A DNA stretch of 64,000 nt from Solen grandis (GCA_021229015.1 CM037777.1:64456592-64520591); one strand, 5' to 3'; shown: positions 1-11,609, counted from the first letter of the stretch. Translations and numbers: made by a program. Notes: a model not told the origin generated them from the letters alone.

Positions 1-212
1 CAGACAATTCAGAAGTATCCGTATTTTTCACCTCTGCTTACAGCAAAAAAAAGTAATCAATGGTTCTGATTTATTCACTTGTGCTTAATGCCCAGCATAT
101 GAGGGAATTTCAGGACATGTTGGCCCATGAGAGTCAAGATCAATTAATTTGACTGGATGTTGTATCATGCCACTTGTCTGTGGCATAGTAATGTCGTAGT
201 GAGAAACCAATA

Positions 213-1519
213 TACGAGGGTCATCCAGAAATGAATTAGAGTTGCTTAATTACGTAAAAACTACAAGTGTTACTCACAAAATCTCTTCATAGTCCCTCAG
301 TATAATCTCCCGCGGATGCTATGGTCGACTCCCATCTTTTTGGCAGATCCCAAACTCCCGTTGCTAGGCATTCTTTGTTGATGTCCCTAATGACCGCATT
401 CACGGCGACATATACTTTATTCAAATAGTCATATCGGACTCCTTGTAGTGGTTCTTTAAGTTTTAGAAACAGGTCGTAGTCAGGGGGACTTAAGTCTGGC
501 GAATATGGCGGGTGATTATGAACTTCCCAGTGGTATCGCTCGAACACATCCCTAACAACGCCGGACTTGTGCGGCATGGTGTTATCATGAAAAATTAATG
601 GCGTCACCTGTAAAAGTTCCGGTCGTTTGCGGCGTATTGCTGGTTGAAGAATTTTAATCAAATACCACTCATAGTACTCTTTATTAACCGTGCTTCCATG
701 TGGAACTCTGTGTGTTGTCAAAACGCCGTAAATATCGTAAGCAAATATCATTATTATTTTTCGACAGTTCATACTGCGGCGATATTTCACAGGTCTCGGC
801 GAGTTTGGAGTTTTGGCGTTTCAATTCTGGCTCATATGACCGGATCCATGTTTCGTCAATAGCAACCACTCTATTCAGCATCATTTCACCTTCCTCTGAA
901 TATCTAATCAACAATTCAGAGAAAATTTGACCACAAATGTCTTTTTCAGTTTTTGAGAGTGCGTGCGGCACCCACCGCGCTGCGTTCTTTCTCGTGCCTA
1001 AATTCTGCGTCAGAATAACATGAACGGAACTCTTACGTATCCCTGATTCATATGCAATTTCCTTGCATGTAAATCGTCTATTAGAGTTGAGAAGTTGAGC
1101 AACATTTTCGGTGTTATTGGCGTTTGTAACTGTCACTGGCCTACCGGAGGAGGGCTTCTTGTAAGACTTTTGCTGTCCATTATTAAAATCCTTCACCCAT
1201 CTACAATTAGTGCTAAATCCAACTGCACATGTCGAGTCATACTCCTAGAGTGCATTAAATATTTCAGTCGCTTTCTTTCCGCGCCTACTCTCTATCTTGA
1301 TGTACGCATAAATTTCTTCTCACGTCAGCTTGAACGCATCGTCCGCCATTGCGTTGTTTGATATGACATCATCAAAAATGACGTAACATCACGATGCTTA
1401 TTAACAAGTTCCCTTACGAGCAAAGAGTTAATTTAGTTACATGCCAGGTTTTGTGGCTTTATTTTGTTTCAATCAAAAGTTACAAACTAACTCTCATTCA
1501 TTTTCGGATGACCCTCGTA
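213..1519 (-). mobile_element. mariner-type DNA transposon, complete but dead
   Basis: The element runs from 215 to 1517 and is flanked by TA dinucleotides at 213-214 and 1518-1519, the target duplication expected of Tc1/mariner. Its ends are inverted copies: CGAGGGTCATCC on the left and GGATGACCCTCG on the right. At about 1.3 kb it has the normal mariner length and contains one transposase reading frame on the - strand. It sits in the intron just upstream of the first visible zinc-finger exon, antisense to that gene. Having both ends and both TAs shows that the insertion is whole and was not rearranged afterwards. Confidence 0.93.
287..1349 (-). pseudogene. mariner transposase pseudogene
   Basis: Read on the - strand from an ATG at 1349 to a TGA near 287, the frame spans about 354 codons, close to the usual 345 or so of mariner transposases. 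Mariner hallmarks are visible: WVPHAL, the first catalytic Asp in AIDETW, the second in FHDN, and the third in YSPDLSPPDYD. There are 34 residues between the last two Asp residues, so this is the D34D catalytic triad. The frame is broken by a TGA at about codon 10, a TAG near codon 33, and a frameshift near 780-790, where the first half continues in another frame. It therefore cannot encode an active enzyme. Copies elsewhere in the genome could still mobilise the element through its intact ends. Confidence 0.92.
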
Positions 1520-1599
1520 TCTATTTCATGTAGACAAAAGTCCACAACTGCAATACTATCAAACAGATACACAAACTTAATCCTGCAATTTGTTTATAG

Positions 1600-1745
1600 A
1601 TCCACCTAAGGCAACATGAAGAAAAACAGTTTATATGCGCTGTTTGCCAAGCTGCATTCCATCGTAAGCAGTACCTGGAAATACACATGAGAAAGCACAG
1701 TGGAGAGAATCCCTACATGTGTGACCTCTGTGGAAAATCATACAG
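1600..1745 (+). CDS. C2H2 zinc-finger protein, internal exon (first visible)
   Basis: This is an internal exon of a multi-finger DNA-binding protein. The acceptor is TTTGTTTATAG ending at 1599 and the donor is GT at 1746. It encodes the His-x3-His end of a finger begun upstream (HLRQH), one complete finger (CAVC, 12 residues, HMRKH) and the start of a third (CDLCGKSYR). The exon ends in phase 2, which joins exactly to the next exon at 2215. Start codon, promoter and any earlier fingers lie outside the window, so this is a 3' fragment of the gene. C2H2 arrays of this kind normally bind DNA in the nucleus; the target here is unknown and no orthologue was recognised. Confidence 0.9.
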
Positions 1746-2214
1746 GTATTTTCTGCCCCCATCATCATCATCATCAGAAAATGTTCAAATCACCCATTAA
1801 ATATTGAAGCAAAAACTTTTCTTTCATAGTGATTAATTTCATGATTACTTGATATGTGTTAAGAGTAGTTTTCTTGTTTGGTTTTAAAGGATCACTGTTG
1901 GTAAGTCGGATGGAATTATTAGTATTTTATAAAATAACCCCTATCAATTGTTCCTGGGTTGAACCAGTACTTGGCCCCTGGGAAGTTCTTGAAAAATCCT
2001 GCCCCCAACAGGGTTAAAACCCATAACTTTCAGATCCATAGTCAGGTAAGTTATTCTGGCCCTTAAGTTAGATATGATACATAGAGACTAATTGCATTAT
2101 CTGAGTTATTGTATCTCTATTTTATTATATTTTTATGAATTTAAAAAGTCAGTTATCATGATCGGAATGATTGTAACTTGAATGTATTTTACTGCATAAA
2201 CTTCCTCTTTTCAG

Positions 2215-2423
2215 AAATCCAAACCATCTGAAGAGACATATTCGGCATGTTCATGAAAAATTAAGGAAGTTTGAATGTGACATTTGCTTGGAGAAATTCT
2301 TTCGCAGCGACCACTTGAAAAACCATCGTCTTCGCCATTTTGAAGCGGATAAGAAATGTCCACTCTGCAAGAAGATGTTCAAGCATCCAGATGACTTGCT
2401 CAGACATACAAAAACACACACAG
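2215..2423 (+). CDS. C2H2 zinc-finger protein, second visible exon
   Basis: A strong acceptor (CTTCCTCTTTTCAG) precedes 2215 and the donor is GT at 2424. The exon completes the finger begun at CDLCGKSYR (NPNHLKRHIRHVH) and adds two whole fingers: CDICLEKFF with HRLRH, and CPLCKKMFK with HTKTH. Both have the C-x2-C-x12-H-x3-H spacing. It closes with THTG, the beginning of a TGEK-type linker that is completed in the next exon, so phase (1) and protein motif agree across the splice. Codons run without interruption. Confidence 0.93.
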
Positions 2424-2630
2424 GTATTGTTGCTATTCTGTTTAGTTATTTAACTCTACTTTTTATATCTCATCTAGCGCAATTTGTTATTTTTGCTATG
2501 CTTCTTCATACAGCATATTGACAATCACTTTTACAGTTAAACAAATGTTGACTAATCCCAATCAAAATAAATTAATTTGGGCTTTATAACATTGGATTCC
2601 CTATGTCATTTAATATCTCTGTAATTTTTG

Positions 2631-2740
2631 TGTCACCTGCTGTAAGCAGAAGTGACACATAGAGATCTCTTTTCTGTCTGTCACACTTACCCATCACGCT
2701 TGTCCCTCCCACTGTGTACATCACGCTTCAGCAGGTGACA
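2631..2740. mobile_element. short inverted-repeat element (MITE), copy 1
   Basis: A 110 bp element is bounded by perfect 12 bp inverted repeats, TGTCACCTGCTG and CAGCAGGTGACA. A diverged copy with the same ends and a similar pyrimidine-rich GTCTGTC interior lies at 46918-47042. It has no coding capacity. It is in a zinc-finger gene intron. Confidence 0.75.
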
Positions 2741-3476
2741 AATGTAATCCAAAGAACACACTTGTTTGCTTTATTCTTTCTACCCCACAAATATGATTTA
2801 TTGTAATTTTCATGTCTCTTCAAGAATTGGTATATATACAATATTCCTTCATATTTTTCTTACTATTTTATTACATGTACTGATACCTGAACACTTACCA
2901 ATTGCCAATTACTGTATAATCATTTATTTTCAAGGGAGTCTTTATTTTTCATTGATGTTGTGATGGTTTAATTCATACTTAAAAATCCCCATCAAATGCT
3001 TTTTTCAAGTTCTATAACATTACTCAATGAAATATAATTGAACATCCACAAAATTAGTACTATATGTACATGTAAATTTTTTTGATACCTTTACTTTCAA
3101 ATGCTTTTTATATTGCTAGACAAGATGCTTATCAGAATTCAAAGACGACACATGCCAAGATTTTAGGGGCGGTAATGATGGAGGGTCTCTAATCAGTACC
3201 ATTCTTAAATAAGATTATCTCACATAGACATGTTTTGATGCCTTGGTAAACCTAGCAGACCCAGATCAGACAGCTTCTACAAGGAGGAGGTGTTGATCAG
3301 GTCACTTCTGTTTGCTAATATTGTATCATAGCTGAGATTCTATAGAGTCTGCGGGACAAAATAAAGTTGATTTCTCATGCACCATTTAAAGTTCTGTAAC
3401 TTGATATTCACCAAGTCATAAATTTGTATATGAATATTCATGAGGCTAAGAGTAAAATACAAAAATCTGATTACAG

Positions 3477-3570
3477 GAGAGAAGAAGTGGTTGTGTCACT
3501 TGTGTAACCATGGGTTTGTCAGTGTGTCTCCATATTATGTCCACATGGCGAGGAAACATAACATTGACAG
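3477..3570 (+). CDS. C2H2 zinc-finger protein, third visible exon
   Basis: The exon runs from an acceptor TTACAG to a consensus donor GTAAGT at 3571. It completes the linker (TGEKKW) and encodes the last finger, CHLC then 12 residues then HMARKH (H-x4-H). The end phase (2) fits the acceptor at 4329. This small 94 bp exon is supported by splice signals, phase on both sides and an intact finger. Confidence 0.92.
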
Positions 3571-3930
3571 GTAAGTACTATTTTCAGACTTGCTGTAAAT
3601 CTTTTTATCTCCCATTGCGGGGCATTCCTCATGCAGGTCTATGCTGTCCATATGTCTGTTAAAAAATTCAGGCTCTACAGTAATCACACACATTGTTGTA
3701 GAATCACTTGCGTTGTTATGTTCCAACATGCTAGCAACATCCCATTTTACAATAAGTTGAGTCAAAGTTGCATAGCATAAGTATTTATTATGGTCAGTGA
3801 GATTCCTAGTTTTACATTGCTCTTCATATCTTTGGAAAGTTGAGTAATCATTTGAAACAATGAAAATTATTTTGAATTATTATGGTTTACTCCTTCAGTA
3901 CCTTCAGTATTTTGAGATATGAAAGACCAG

Positions 3931-4143
3931 TCATGGTTGTTGAAGGGTCAGAGCATCCACGCTGTAAATGGGAGGTCATGGGTTTGATCCTTGGCTGCAC
4001 TATACCAGATTTGTTGGGTTCTAGTATAATATCCCTCGTATGTTTTGCAGCATTTAAGGTTTGTTTCAGGACTGGTGTCATGCTACTTATCCATAGCATG
4101 ATATGTCAGTGAGGCAGCACTATAACTCAGTCTTATGTAGACA
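3931..4143 (+). mobile_element. tRNA-derived SINE, family A, + copy in an intron
   Basis: The head has a pol III B-box-like GGGTTTGATCC near 3982. The body (a TGTCATGCTACTTATCC-like block and a GAGGCAGCACTA block) matches the copies at 50708 and 51420. It lies between the third visible and terminal exons of the zinc-finger gene. It is diverged and shows no clear tail or target duplication. Confidence 0.65.
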
Positions 4144-4329
4144 GAATCCCAAATTAATATCCATGCGAGGTAAAACCTAGGCAAAGAAACAAATTTAAAT
4201 CAAGGGCTAAACTAATCATGTGTTAGGATTAATCATAAAACTCAGTCTTAATTAACTTTACTTCTTTTAATTTGGTATATTGAAATAGTGTGCATATTTT
4301 ATAAAAATGAGTCTTTTTTCTTTCTTTAG

Positions 4330-5254
4330 AGAAGAAGCAAAGGTTATCAAAAACAAGCTACAAGCAGATTACAAGAAAATGCTGCAAACCAGACAAATGA
4401 ATGGAGAAACATCAACTGTAAATTCAAAGGATGAAACCGTAGGAATTGTGAGTTGTAAGATGGAGGAGGGTCTGAAGGTCAAAACAGTTTCCAAGTATAG
4501 TGCGGTCCCTTTGAGAAATGCACCTAAAAGTGGTAAACAAACCATGCAGGATCACACTTACAAAAGAGACACTCAAAAGGTTAATCCGGGTATGGCGACC
4601 AAGTTTGTTGGGATTAGAAATCAGAAGGGTGAAAATGTGAACCAGTCTACTTCAGCAGGGCACCAACCTATTTCTGTAGGGCACAATGCAGGGCCAAAGG
4701 AAACTGGGGACCAGACATTGGTTTATGATAAGGCTGAAGCAGCTCTTGATTTAGTTCACCTGCAGAACCCAGCAAATATAGGAGAATTTGAAGTAGATGG
4801 TAGATCAGTCAAAGATTGGAAAAAGACAGGCTCGCAAGTGGTTGTAGACAAGAGAGGGGATACGTTTTTTGTGTATGATGATTTGAGTGGAGCTCAGAAA
4901 GAGCATAATTCTGGTGCAGGGGAGGTAAATGAGGGATTGAATTTGAATTCTGGACAATATAGGGTGATACAGATGGTGAGTGTCCCAGGAGCAAGTTCTG
5001 AGTTGATGCAGCAAGACAGAGTGATCATGGAAACGGAAGAGTCAGTCATATCGGGCCTGTCCGAGACCAGTGGGTTTCAGTCCATGGACGTTGGAGAGGC
5101 AGAGAATGTGGTGTTAAGAGATGGGAATGAGCTTGGTCTGATGATACAGGTGAACAATATGGACCTGACAGGAGAGAATATGCCGACTGTGATGTTTATC
5201 GATGATAACCAGTGTGCCAGTGAAGTGGTGATAGATCAGCTGAGTACTTTGTGA
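4330..5254 (+). CDS. C2H2 zinc-finger protein, terminal exon with acidic tail
   Basis: After the acceptor TTCTTTAG the frame continues from the third visible exon for 307 residues to a TGA at 5252-5254. The tail starts with a basic helix-like stretch (EEAKVIKNKLQADYKK), followed by a long low-order region rich in Gly, Ser, Asn and Gln. It becomes acidic near the end (METEESVISG, MFIDDNQCAS). No further fingers or known domains are seen. In zinc-finger transcription factors such a region often serves for activation or cofactor binding, but that is inference here. An ATG at 4307 in the same frame lies before the acceptor and is unlikely to be the start, because the upstream exons splice in phase. 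A variant poly(A) signal ATTAAA lies near 5479, too weak to fix the 3' end. Confidence 0.92.
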
Positions 5255-8080
5255 TTTCCTAAAATTGTAGGGCTCAAAATATACATTATAATGCTATATT
5301 TCTTGGAGCTATATTGCATGCATTATTGAAGGTAAATTCTAAGTCCTGATGCAGAGATACAGCAGGGAAATATATCTGTTTTCTTGAACCTTGTGTTTAT
5401 CAAAGCATTTTATTTCTCCAATCAGTCCTCAGATAATCATTATCATTTTATTGTATGTCCTCTTACTGTAACATGGTGATTAAAAATGGGTTGGTGGGTA
5501 TTTTTTGAAATTCAGCCATATGTTATTTGTCTTGTGTAATGTAATACTGTTATTTAAAATAGTTCCGTAAGTATAGAATCGGGTAATCTTTTTTCAATGA
5601 GGTCAGCATTATTAATTACTGGAACAAGACCAAATAAGACAAAGGTTGCTTCTTATCAATGACATAACAATCATTAATAGAGAATTCTGCTATGATGAAT
5701 GTTAAACCACAAGGAGAAAAATGGAAGTGGTCAGGGGGTTAAAAAGTAGGTCATGTGAAATATTTTTATATTAGGTCTAGCAGAACAAATGCTTTACAAA
5801 AAGCATGATATCATTGTTGAGTTTATGCTGCGGAGTGGGAGTATTAAGCAGGGTTATTCATCATTGTCAATTATACCTCTAGATTACATTTAAAAGTTTT
5901 TGATAGAGAGAGAGAGAGAGAGAGTTCTATTATTATAAAGCATCAATTTCTCGATCATGACCTTTTCCGTACTATGATAGCATTATAGAGTTTATTAAAA
6001 CTAGTCTTTTTGTATATATGATGTCATGGTTATGAAATATATTTTTTTTTAAATATTGAATATGTGATTATGATAACTTTCTATTAAATATTTTAATCAG
6101 AAGAGTATTTTCTTATATTTTAAAGCGTCCCTCATAAATTATTATTATATCTGATAAAGAACCAAATAATCTGAAGTTATGGCATTTATAGCATCTTCTG
6201 TTCTTGATCATTTATTTAATAACTGAAGGACAGTTTGTATGGCCGAATTCTCTCTGTGAAGTTCATTTTGGCTGATATTACAGCAATAGGTCAAAGGTTT
6301 AATTTATGGCCCTTGTAATACTCGAAAAATGCCAGGTTTCCACTATTACCGGTTACTCTTTTTACCGGAATCCCCCTATTTACCGGAATCTACCGGAATC
6401 CACTTAGATTTTACCGGAATCCACCTTATTTTCATGTCAAATAAAGCATATTTTGACTTATGTTATTGAAAGTACCTAAGAAAATGTGATCACATAAAAG
6501 TCAACTGCATTTAGCATTTTTGTTCTTTTCCAAACGGACATTTCATGTATTTGACTTACTAGTACCGACTAAGTGGATTCCGGCATGAAGTCATCCTCGT
6601 GGTTTTGAATGATTATTTCATCTTATCTTCGTAATAATTACTACTATTACCACTTAATTATCTGCATTTATCATGCAATTTTTACCTTAATTCATCAAAC
6701 AATCTTGGTCAAACTCGGAAACCATGTTTTTGCCATACGATCTAAGCCATGTTCGATGGTGTCTAATATGCCACAGAGTTATTGCCATTGACTTATTAAA
6801 TTGCAACATGTTAAAACCTTAGTATCTGCATTCATTAAACAATCTTAACTTAAAACAGAGACAAAATAACTGACAACAATGCCATGGATCAAGTTCCTTT
6901 ATGGCTGATATTTCATAGGCAAGTCTGAAGTTGTGGTCCTTGAATTACCAAAATGTCAGCTTTCGCTATGACATATTTCCAGAATATGTACTTTTAATCA
7001 TAAAAACATTCAGACATTGTTTATGGTCACATTATCTTGATTAGGTTTGCTTGTGGCTAATGTCAGGCCAGTAGGTTTTGATTTAGGCCTAAATTTGTTT
7101 TAGATTTAGGTAGCAGTGGTGTTCAGTCCACGAAGCCCATCACTTTTGTGGGTTTGGGTCCAGGTCGGGTCACTCGGACTCCTTCAAATCTGGTTTGGGC
7201 TCCTCGTTGGAACCCACGTTTGCTTCTTTATCGACCACGGGTGAATTGATTTGCAAAATTTTGTACTCTTGAATTATTAATTAGCCATTTTATTTGTTTC
7301 GTGGTGGAGACGGCACGGATCATTTGACAAAATAAAACTGCGCATTATATACAGTTGTTCAGATATTGAAAGTCAGCTTTTGCTTTTGTAACTTCAATAT
7401 AGAGTATTCAAAATAATTAGACTACGCATTATTTCAATGGTCACAAAGCGGCTGATTTATACACACGAAAATGAAGTTTTCTAAGTTTAAAATCCAACGG
7501 TATAGACGGTAGTGATAACGGAATATGGGTTCCTACTAAGACTTGCATTGTAATGTTTGTGAAGAGATGAACAGCACTGATATTATGTTATGGTAATGAA
7601 AGAAAAAGAATGGGGAGGTGAAAAAGAATATAATGAAATGATGATAGAATGTTAAAAGCGATTGATCGTACAAAATACTACCAAGTAGCGCCCCGTTTCA
7701 ACAGTGATGCACACTTTGATTTTAAATCGCTTGGAGTCGAAATGTAATTTTTTTTCGTGTGTAACACCAAAGTTGGACTGACATACAGCGCCACCGCTTT
7801 CTTTTTAATTGCTTAATTGGTATTGCCACATGATATAAAATGGTGGTGTAAAACTACAAACATTGTTTGATGGGAAATAAAAATGCATTTGAGACTCTTC
7901 CCCAGTCACTGATTGGTCAATTTAAAGCAGCTAATTATAACGGGTGTTACTGATCCTCTGGTGAAATGTTCTATACTATGCCCACGTATGAACTACATAA
8001 AAGCAATTTTATTCTCTCATTTGTCCGGGCCTCAACATAATCCGACGACATTACGTAGATGAGGTATAAAATGGTACATT
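5255..8080. other. 3' flank of zinc-finger gene, no gene seen
   Basis: This is AT-rich sequence without a supportable exon on either strand. It holds a (GA)n microsatellite at about 5907-5924, the TACCGGAATC cluster and foldback at 6345-6585, and otherwise unique-looking DNA. The 3' UTR of the zinc-finger gene must occupy its first part, but its end cannot be fixed. Confidence 0.6.
6345..6585. repeat. foldback repeat with TACCGGAATC units
   Basis: The left side carries four near-tandem copies of TACCGGAATC or a close variant between 6364 and 6421. The last part of the segment (about 6568-6582) carries the inverted form TAAGTGGATTCCGG, which pairs with CCGGAATCCACTTA near 6393. This is the form of a degraded MITE or foldback element. 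Confidence 0.55.
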
Positions 8081-8087
8081 TACTTGT

Positions 8088-8160
8088 GGCGACGTGGTTG
8101 AGTGTCCGATTTGCATACACAGGTCCGGAGTTCGATTTCAGCTCGGGTCGGTAGGATTTC
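8088..8160 (+). repeat. tRNA-like SINE head
   Basis: GTGGTTGAGTGTCCG resembles a pol III A box and GAGTTCGATTTCAG a B box, with tRNA-like spacing. The stems do not form a convincing cloverleaf, so this is read as a SINE head or decayed tRNA pseudogene, not a tRNA gene. Confidence 0.45.
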
Positions 8161-8204
8161 ACCTGGTTACAATTAAATAAATTCTGTCATTGAAATATTT
8201 TTGT

Positions 8205-8475
8205 TTGTTTGTTTATTGGATTTAACGTCCCACCGACAGTATTTCAGTCATTTGGAGACGTATGTCTACTTGAGACAGATATAGTGCTGCCACACTGCAG
8301 TATCACGCCGTAGACATGTGGCATGATATCATACCCAGTCACATTATCCTGACACCGGGCCAACCAGTCCTGCAACTACCCTTATATGATGAGAGCCAAA
8401 CAAGGGATCTATACCAGTACCAATTTTTTACGACTTTGGTATGTCACGCCTGGGGATCGAACCTCGATCACATGG
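8205..8475 (-). mobile_element. tRNA-derived SINE, family A, - copy
   Basis: It begins with the complement of the tail (a TTTGTTTG run, then TTAACGTCCCACCGACAG). It passes through the body blocks CACTGCAGTATCACGCC and CATGTGGCATGATA, and ends near GGGGATCGAACCT, the complement of a B box. The tRNA-like A-box end is truncated or diverged. Confidence 0.78.
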
Positions 8476-9129
8476 TAGAAAGTAGTTCCAATATATCGCC
8501 ATATTTTAAGGTAATTCATCCATCATGAAATCATAATCACAGTCTTTCACATGTTTAAATAGACGTCTGTGCAGATGCAAGCACCCATTGACTGGAGTTA
8601 CAGGCGCTTTTGCTCTAAGTATATGAAGGCTTGCATTTACTATATAATTCCCACGATCATTTGACCATGACCACAATATAATGATGGATGAATTACCTTA
8701 GGTCAGGAGTGATTTTTTTTTAAAGAGAATCGATGTTCGCGTCAGATCAGAAAGTAATCTTTACCCACGCTGATTGGTACAACGTGTGATTGGCACGGAC
8801 TGTCATGCTTTGCAAGGAGTGTATATTTGTACTATCCAGAGTAAAAAATATAATGGTGACTCTCACACGAGGTGACCCCTAACAAAACACACACACACAC
8901 AAACAAAAACAACAACAACAAAAACAACGAACACTTCATTTATTTTAATTCAGGGTCTCTTCATACTGTGTATATGGAGTCCCAGTTTTAATTAAAATTG
9001 GATAAATGACAGGTATTTGTGCGCCACCTCGTGTCAAAGTCACTGGCATGAATATTGCACAGGCATTATTTTTCTCACAGCAAATAAGCATAGTGCCAAA
9101 ATTTGCTTTACCTCTGCAATGTTAAAATC

Positions 9130-9330
9130 AATGTGCATATCTTAGTATGCATATAGAACGCCTGACTGACGCCCTTTGCTGCTTATAAATTTCAATGTCA
9201 GTGGGATTATTCCCGTAGCAGCTTGTCTTTGGTCGACCCCTAAATCCAAGATAAGAGGTTTTTAATTTGCTTTACCATTTTATTGATAGGAAAAACAATG
9301 TTGATATTTAAAGATAAAGTAAATTGGTAA
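9130..9330. repeat. segment duplicated at 21150-21350 (copy 1)
   Basis: A block starting CTGACTGACGCCCTTTGCTGCT, containing TATAAA and ending near CTTGTCTTTGGTCGACCCCTAAA, is matched closely at 21150-21350, about 12 kb away. Similarity continues more weakly downstream (GAATATACTGCAATATTT near 10020; GTAAATATACTGCAATATTT near 23140). Both copies keep the TATAAA-like site upstream of the conserved block. Copy 2 has a GTAAGAGG splice-donor-like end that reads ATAAGAGG here. Confidence 0.7.
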
Positions 9331-9596
9331 TCTCTTAAACATTTGCGTAACAGGTTTATTATTGTAAACATTCTTATACACTAATTGCAATGCATTTTGT
9401 TAAATATATTGATTTATAAAATGGATGCATGAATGGTCTGAGAAAAAAATTGAAACGTTTGATAGTAATGAAATAATATAAAGTTACAATTTAACGATTT
9501 AAATTGACGTTAGTGTCATTTACCAGTGTTACAGTACATTTTCATAAAATATGAAACATATTAAGAGAAGATATAACAGATGTCACAGTTTAGAGT

Positions 9597-9906
9597 AATT
9601 TATATTTGTTTAGGTTCAACGCCCCACGGACAGTATTTTAGTCAATTGGAGACTATACCTTCTGGAGAAAGACATAATGCTGCCACATTGCAGTATCACG
9701 CCGTAGACATGTGGCATGATACCACACCAGGTAACATTATCCTGACACCAGGCAAACCAATCCTGGGACTACCCTTATATGCTGAGCGCCAAGCAAGGGA
9801 GCAATACCAGTACCATTTTTTACGACTTTGGTATGTCGTGGCCGGGGTTCGAACCAACGGCCTCCCGCTCCCGAGGAGGACGCTATAATCTCTCAGCCAC
9901 CAGGGA
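9597..9906 (-). mobile_element. tRNA-derived SINE, family A, near full-length
   Basis: This is the clearest - strand copy of the family. On the - strand the head reads GGTGGCTGAGAGATTATAGC (A box) and GGTTCGAACCCCGG (B box), followed by the shared body and the tail with TCCAATTGACTAAAATACTG. The open frame across it (9580-9888) is only the SINE read through and is not a gene. Confidence 0.85.
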
Positions 9907-10084
9907 CTGTTTTAGAGTACTTTAACGTGGAAATAGTTTATAATACATAAATGTACATGTTTATAAGGATAAATGTATTGTGAGAATATTTTACAATATC
10001 CGAGTAATTCGTGTTTGTGAATATACTGCAATATTTTAGATAGTGTATTTTGTAAATTTTTCACGTTATTTCGAAAATTGATGA

Positions 10085-10430
10085 CAGTGTTGTTTATTTC
10101 TCACTGTAGTCGTAAGTGACTTTATTTAATAAAACGTTGGTTGCATCGGAACACTGAAAGTCGTAAGTGTATTGTAACTCTGTAAATCGTAAGTGACTTT
10201 TCTCTGTTTAACGAAACTTTGGGTTGCAATAGAACATTGTAAATCGAAGTGCATTGAGATACTGTACGTCATAAGTGACTATGCTCTGTTTAACTAAACG
10301 TTGGTTGCATTGAAACACTGTAGGACGTAAGTGACTATACTCTGTTTAACGATACGTTGGTTGCATCGGAGCATCGTAAGTAGTTATTGGCTATATACCC
10401 TGTTTAACGAAACGTTAGTTGTACTGTAAA
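10085..10430. repeat. tandem repeat, four to five diverged units
   Basis: Units of uneven length, about 65-100 bp, repeat the elements CGTAAGTGACT, CTCTGTTTAACGA and ACGTTGGTTGCAT with an ACACTG link. No open frame is conserved among the units. It lies directly after the duplicated segment and before the WAP-type exon. Confidence 0.75.
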
Positions 10431-11283
10431 ACCTAGTATTGCCTTTTAGACCATCACTAAATAAGGAGTACGTTTCTTGGTCTCTTTCCAGTCGGTCTTT
10501 ATCATCCCTTGTGCTACAGAGTCAATATAATACGGTGTAACTGATACAAATATTTAATCTGCTCGTTCATAATTACCTTTTTGTTAATAAACTTGCTTTT
10601 TTTTCTTATTTACATACCCCAAGGCCAATATTATAATTGTAGTCAAATTTTGGATTCTAAATGCTGAAGTGTATAAAGATATTTATATATATTCATAGTA
10701 ACTAGGGGATATATTCATGTTGTTTTTTTTCCAAACAACTTCACTATATCAGTACAGTACTATTGTTTTCGCCTTTTCTTTTGTTCTCCAAGTAATATGG
10801 CTAAAACATGCAATAAATAATATTCAACAAAAAATTAGTATTTTATTCAATGTTAGATGAATTTTTTATTTAAAACAACAAAACAATAAACCGAGAACAT
10901 AAACACCAAGCAAAGTAAATAATTATATATTTTTGCAGACTGATGCTCAGTATACTTAAATAAAATATACTATGATTAGGATATATAAAACTTAAAATAC
11001 CAGAATTTCCTTTATTGCTGCGGATAACTGTTACATCTATACTCTCACCATTCGTTGTTTATCTTTTTATTTGCTAAAATCATTGTATAATGCTTAATGC
11101 AATACAAATTTGGTATCGTATCGTAATATAGTACTCTAACAGTAAAGTAGAAAAGTTAGTTAAAAGGCGTGAATAATATAAGGTCAATGCAGTATATTCA
11201 AAAAGTAATGTAGGAAATGGATCAAAGACCCCGTTAATATTTGTAATGTGTATTTTCAACAGTTTTTATGTTGTATTTTTCAG

Positions 11284-11450
11284 GAAATGGATGCCCTTCG
11301 GCTGAAGGTTCTTCTGGAAATTACGAAAGAGAGTGTTCAATAGCTTTGGATTGCAGCGAGGGTCAGCTTTGTTGTTCTAATGGCTGTGGAATGGTGTGTA
11401 CGGTACCAGAAAACAGAGATGGAAACATGTATAAACTGTTCAATAAATAA
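11284..11450 (+). CDS. WAP-type cysteine-rich domain, terminal exon
   Basis: The exon follows an acceptor (TTGTATTTTTCAG), enters in phase 1 and stops at TAA 11448-11450. It encodes about 55 residues with a whey acidic protein core: C-x4-D-C-x5-CC-x3-CG-x2-C followed by TVP. That is the spacing of elafin-like four-disulfide domains. Seven cysteines are present; the usual second one, shortly after the opening CP, is absent, which would leave one disulfide unmade. WAP domains are secreted protease inhibitors or antimicrobials, and in molluscs they also occur in shell and mucus proteins; which applies here is unknown. The signal-peptide exon was not found upstream. AATAAA overlaps the stop and another occurs near 11524, suiting a 3' end. 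Confidence 0.72.
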
Positions 11451-11609
11451 ACTTCATAATCAAGGAATATATGTACCCAAGAATGTGACATAAATGCAAA
11501 TTTCAACAAATTTTAATATCAGCAATAAATAATGATTCGTGATACTTAAGTTAAATCTAGTGACAATAAATAATTAAAAAACAAATAAAACAGTTATGTT
11601 TTATACGTA

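Noticed and set aside
4307..4329. ATG at 4307 as the start of a 315-residue protein
   Set aside because: The acceptor at 4329 joins in phase to upstream zinc-finger exons, so the ATG is intronic.
8088..8160. Free-standing tRNA gene
   Set aside because: Boxes are present, but the stems are too poor for a functional cloverleaf.
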